This document shows positions 61,206 to 64,000 of a DNA stretch of 64,000 bases, piece by piece (position 1 is the first letter of the stretch; every line of letters begins with the position of its first letter). Under the pieces are notes generated by a model, which was given only the letters and a program-made list of their open reading frames with translations, searched no databases and was not told the DNA's origin. Both the position numbers and the translations under genes were made by a program. Source of the DNA: Paenibacillus periandrae (lineage in GTDB: Bacteria > Bacillota > Bacilli > Paenibacillales > NBRC-103111); contig NZ_JAJNMU010000002.1 in assembly GCF_022458865.1 (NCBI RefSeq), positions 434,001-498,000 on the forward strand. Direction: 5' to 3'.

Positions 61206-61859
61206 ATGTGTGAATATTCTTATGTGAAAGAAAAGGAGCTTTATGATACTTTCAAATCAGCCGTAGATTCCTCTGAAGTCGAGCACGTGATCGACGTCTT
61301 TTACGAATTTTTGGTCGAGAACGGTTCGAGTGAAATGCTGGTCTTGTACGAAGCTACAGTTCGTTTGCTGGTCGGAATGGAACAAAGAGTGCTGGCGGAG
61401 TTCGGGAATGATACCCGTTGCAACCAATTTGATGTCATCTCAGTGGTCACCAAAAGAAATCTCGAGGAAGTTAAAGCCTATGTACTTGAATGCTTCATGG
61501 AATTACGGGGCATTATTATGCGGAAGTTTAACTACAACCATACGAGTATTATTATGAAAACGATCCAGAACATGGAGAATGAATTTCAGCACGCCACGCT
61601 TGACAGCCTTGCCCAAAAAGTGTACATGACACCCTCCTACCTCAGCTTGCTATTCAAAACGAATACTGGCAAAACCTTCATCGAGCAATTAACCGACATT
61701 CGCATCGACAAAGCCAAACACCTGTTAAAGAACACACATCTAAAAAATTATGAAGTCGCTGAATCGATTGGTTATCAGGACTCCCGTTACTTCAGCCAAA
61801 TATTCAAAAAAAAGGTTGGATGCTCGCCAAGTGATTATCGGGAATCAGCTATCCACTAA
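61206..61859 (+). CDS. AraC-family regulator with a helical N-terminal domain
   Basis: 217 residues. Residues 1-110 are helical and unassigned. Residues about 115-217 are the AraC double HTH: DSLAQKVYMTPSYLSLLFKT, GKTFIEQLTDIRIDKAKHLL, and VAESIGYQDSRYFSQIFKKK, ending GCSPSDYR. This looks like the C-terminal DNA-binding half of YesN-type regulators but without the receiver domain. ATG at 61206 with TTAGGAGTG. Its partner kinase is not present. Confidence 0.87.
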   Translation: MCEYSYVKEKELYDTFKSAVDSSEVEHVIDVFYEFLVENGSSEMLVLYEATVRLLVGMEQRVLAEFGNDTRCNQFDVISVVTKRNLEEVKAYVLECFMELRGIIMRKFNYNHTSIIMKTIQNMENEFQHATLDSLAQKVYMTPSYLSLLFKTNTGKTFIEQLTDIRIDKAKHLLKNTHLKNYEVAESIGYQDSRYFSQIFKKKVGCSPSDYRESAIH

Positions 61860-61912
61860 GCTAGGGGGGGCAATAGGCGGGATCACCGGTTTTGCCCCTT
61901 TTTAATTTCATA

Positions 61913-62818
61913 TTACAATCGAACCTGACCAGAATTCCCCTCAGTCTCTGTTCTCTTAGCATGCTCCAGCTCCTGATCCCAGGTCAGATGACGGTACTCG
62001 GCCGACTCCTGTGTGCTATCCAACCATGCTGTGAAGTCGTTCCAGATGGAAACTGTCCATGGCGAATCGATTTGTGCTGTTGTATAGATGTCTTCCCGCA
62101 ATCGAACGAAACCAAAAATATCGCGTACCTGCGACTTTTCTGCCTGAACGACTGTAAGCTCTGCCAGATGAGGCGGGATGAACAGCACACCTGACGGTGT
62201 TCCCAGCACCACATCACCCGGAAGGCAGATCGCTTTCCCGATCCGGCACGGGGTATTGATTCCTACCATTGTGACATCCGCTATAGCTGTCGGATCACTG
62301 CCACGATAAAACACGTTGATCCCTTCAATTTCAACTATTTGCTGGTTATCACGGATACCACCCCAGATCACGGCACCACCCCGCTTCGTTTTGGAAGCGA
62401 TCGCCGTTGACAGGTTCCCGCCCACAAAGGTTCCTTGATGGACTTTATCAAACAAATCAACCACTACAATATCGTCCTCCTGCAGCGTGTCGATGACCCA
62501 TTGATTGAAAAAACCTTTTCTGTCCTCTTGCTGGTGACCATAGCTCAGTAGAGTTTCATGCAGATCCGGACGTTTGGGAACTAATACGGATGTCACGGCA
62601 CGCCCTACCATCACCTGGTTCGGATGCACGATCTTGAGATCGCCTTCAAATTGAAAGGCATAGCCGTGATTCCACAAGGTGCCCCATGCTTCCTCCAAAG
62701 TAATTTTCGCCATTCGGCGTAATACATCATCCGATACCCGGGGGCGGCCATTGGCAAATCTCTCGCCCTGCCACAGTGGCGTCAATTGAATAATGTCTTC
62801 GGGATTATCATATTTCAA
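61913..62818 (-). CDS. RraA-like/HMG aldolase-family protein
   Basis: About 301 residues. The RraA fold motif is VVDLFDKVHQGTFVGGNLST, then AIASKTKRGGAVIWGGIRD with the catalytic Arg-Asp, and the C-terminal PGDVVLGTPSGVLFIP. Members include 4-hydroxy-4-methyl-2-oxoglutarate aldolases and oxaloacetate decarboxylases. The N-terminal 90 residues are extra. The start is uncertain: TTG at 62818 has AAGGAAGG seven bases upstream, while another TTG at 62869 has no ribosome binding site. It may belong to an aromatic- or sugar-acid pathway, going by its regulators and sugar transporter neighbours. Confidence 0.82.
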   Translation of the reverse strand: MKYDNPEDIIQLTPLWQGERFANGRPRVSDDVLRRMAKITLEEAWGTLWNHGYAFQFEGDLKIVHPNQVMVGRAVTSVLVPKRPDLHETLLSYGHQQEDRKGFFNQWVIDTLQEDDIVVVDLFDKVHQGTFVGGNLSTAIASKTKRGGAVIWGGIRDNQQIVEIEGINVFYRGSDPTAIADVTMVGINTPCRIGKAICLPGDVVLGTPSGVLFIPPHLAELTVVQAEKSQVRDIFGFVRLREDIYTTAQIDSPWTVSIWNDFTAWLDSTQESAEYRHLTWDQELEHAKRTETEGNSGQVRL

Positions 62819-63054
62819 GTGCAGCCCTTCCTTCTCACTGATTGTATTTTCACCTCTTATGTTAAGCAAATTTACAGATTTGTCGATGTGGTTTTTTTAC
62901 GCATTTTTCGTCCAGTAACTATAAATTTTTCATCGAATTGGTAAATTCTTATCATATTCCCCCTAACAACTGATGATATTCCCCTATATGGAATGACTAA
63001 CCGTCTGTATATTGGAATAGAAAGGAGATGATTTTTTCCACTCTTCAAGCTTTT

Positions 63055-63068
63055 TGAATACGTTTACA
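63055..63068 (+). promoter_or_regulatory. Catabolite-responsive element (cre)-like site
   Basis: TGAATACGTTTACA matches the cre consensus TGWNANCGNTNWCA at all but one position (T for A at 5). It lies 220 bases before the sugar ABC permease. The 470-base gap from 62819 to 63287 shows no other supported gene. Confidence 0.55.
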
Positions 63069-63287
63069 TGACATCCGTTTTTGTATCTCCCTGATCTATA
63101 TTTATGGCCTCCAACTACCGCATCGATGGTTTTTCATCATGTGTATTTCCCCCTGCAGCAAGCTAAATTCACCCTGATAAGACTGATTAAAAAATCAAAC
63201 AATATCATAAAATCCTCACCTGTGCATGTTAAATTCGCTTTGCTACACTGTGAAAGTACAAGAATCATAGGATAAGGAAGTGACTCA

Positions 63288-64000
63288 ATGGGGGTTAAGG
63301 AAATATCCAGTATGAACACGATAGCAGAAGCTCCTGTTCGCAAAAGTAAAAAAAACTTATTCAGCAACCACTTGGAAGGGTACATATTCATCTCTCCTTG
63401 GCTGCTCGGTTTTTTACTGCTAACCGTATGGCCGATAGGACGCTCCTTTTATTTGTCCTTCACGGAGTATTCACTTCTGGAAGAACCCGTGTGGGCGGGA
63501 CTCGACAACTACACGGAAATCTTTTTCAAAGACAATCTGTTCACCAAATCGCTCGGCGTTACCTTTACGTTTGTGTTGTTTTCACTTCCACTCAAGTTAT
63601 TTTTTTCATTGATGGTAGCGCTCCTCATTAACAAAAGTCTGAAAGGAATGAATGTATACCGTACGGCGATCTACTTCCCTTCGCTAATCGGAAGCAGCGT
63701 AGCGGTATCGATCCTCTGGCGCAACCTGTTCGGTCTGGACGGCTATGTTAATCAGATCCTCTCGTGGTTTGGTGTTCAAGGTAAAGCCTGGATCGCCAAT
63801 CCCGATACTTCGCTCGGCACCATTATTTTACTCAATGTGTGGCAGTTCGGCTCTACGATGGTTATCTTTTTGGCTGGCTTACGGCAAATACCGAAGGATT
63901 TGTATGAATCTGCATCCGTGGATGGGGCAGGCAAGATACGCCAATTCTTTCACATCACTTTGCCTATGCTCTCTCCGGTTATGTTTTTCAATCTCATCCT
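63288..64000 (+). CDS. Sugar ABC transporter permease, 3' end outside the window
   Basis: At least 237 residues with the frame open to the right edge. Transmembrane pattern of the MalF/YtcP/LplB type: a first helix (FISPWLLGFLLLTVW), further helices, and the EAA loop LYESASVDGAGKIRQFFHIT followed by LP, which docks the ATPase. ATG at 63288 with AAGGAAGTG seven bases upstream. The next genes, a second permease and a binding protein, should lie outside. Together with lacI and araC, this suggests an oligosaccharide uptake cluster. Confidence 0.9.
   Translation, partial: MGVKEISSMNTIAEAPVRKSKKNLFSNHLEGYIFISPWLLGFLLLTVWPIGRSFYLSFTEYSLLEEPVWAGLDNYTEIFFKDNLFTKSLGVTFTFVLFSLPLKLFFSLMVALLINKSLKGMNVYRTAIYFPSLIGSSVAVSILWRNLFGLDGYVNQILSWFGVQGKAWIANPDTSLGTIILLNVWQFGSTMVIFLAGLRQIPKDLYESASVDGAGKIRQFFHITLPMLSPVMFFNLI

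Overview
The window looks like chromosomal DNA of a spore-forming, low-to-mid GC Gram-positive of the Paenibacillus type. The reasons are strong AAGGAGG-like ribosome binding sites with many GTG and TTG starts, homologues of B. subtilis proteins (RsgA, YfmL-like helicase, YqjQ-like SDR, GlpP antiterminator, sporulation-type orphan histidine kinase), copper-amine-oxidase-N (stalk) domains on secreted proteins, and intrinsic terminators. I saw no rRNA, tRNA, insertion sequence, phage gene or CRISPR array. Nothing was searched against a database. All family names come from motif and sequence recognition.

Layout. 0-14.5 kb: an FAD oxidoreductase cut by the window start, RsgA GTPase, a DEAD-box helicase whose leader is packed with composite hairpin repeats, an alpha/beta hydrolase with a duplicated 5' fragment nearby, an SDR, a CheX-like protein, a PdaC-like secreted protein, and a three-gene ABC-2 exporter behind a ykkC-like riboswitch leader. 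14.6-22.3 kb: a contiguous zinc-starvation locus, all on the minus strand. It holds zur-znuC-znuB-znuA, a COG0523 (CobW) GTPase with a zinc-free L33 paralogue, and a CzcO-like flavoprotein coupled to a divergent FeoB-like GTPase/permease. Five copies of a GTAATNATTAC Zur-box core sit in the three upstream regions. 22.4-34.8 kb: an SGD-repeat protein, a zinc-ribbon protein, HAD and histidine phosphatases, a PadR/MFS pair, a LysR/PHP pair, an internally deleted TetR gene beside a VOC protein, a preQ1-I riboswitch with a queuosine-precursor transporter, and an NlpC/P60 hydrolase.

34.9-46.6 kb: the glycerol block (glpK, glpD with an attenuated leader, glpP), a chemoreceptor, a YihY-type protein, an orphan kinase, rbsD and copA. 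46.7-59.8 kb: a drug-efflux-rich stretch. It has a TetR/MFS pair, an HD-GYP protein, and a MarR-controlled operon with two membrane-fusion proteins, a DHA2 permease and a secreted three-repeat protein. A further DHA2 permease and a TetR/DUF2269 pair follow. 59.9-64 kb: a LacI regulator, an AraC-type regulator, an RraA-like aldolase-family protein and the start of a sugar ABC permease preceded by a cre-like site. This looks like the edge of a carbohydrate catabolic cluster.

How parts work together. The zinc locus combines uptake (ZnuABC), a metallochaperone GTPase, ribosomal zinc sparing and an uncharacterised FeoB-like/flavoprotein pair under one regulator, and is the best candidate for something undescribed. 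The glycerol genes form a classic GlpP antitermination circuit. The MarR efflux operon carries matching operators before the regulator and before the first adaptor gene. The TetR/DUF2269 promoter has its operator in the -35/-10 spacer.
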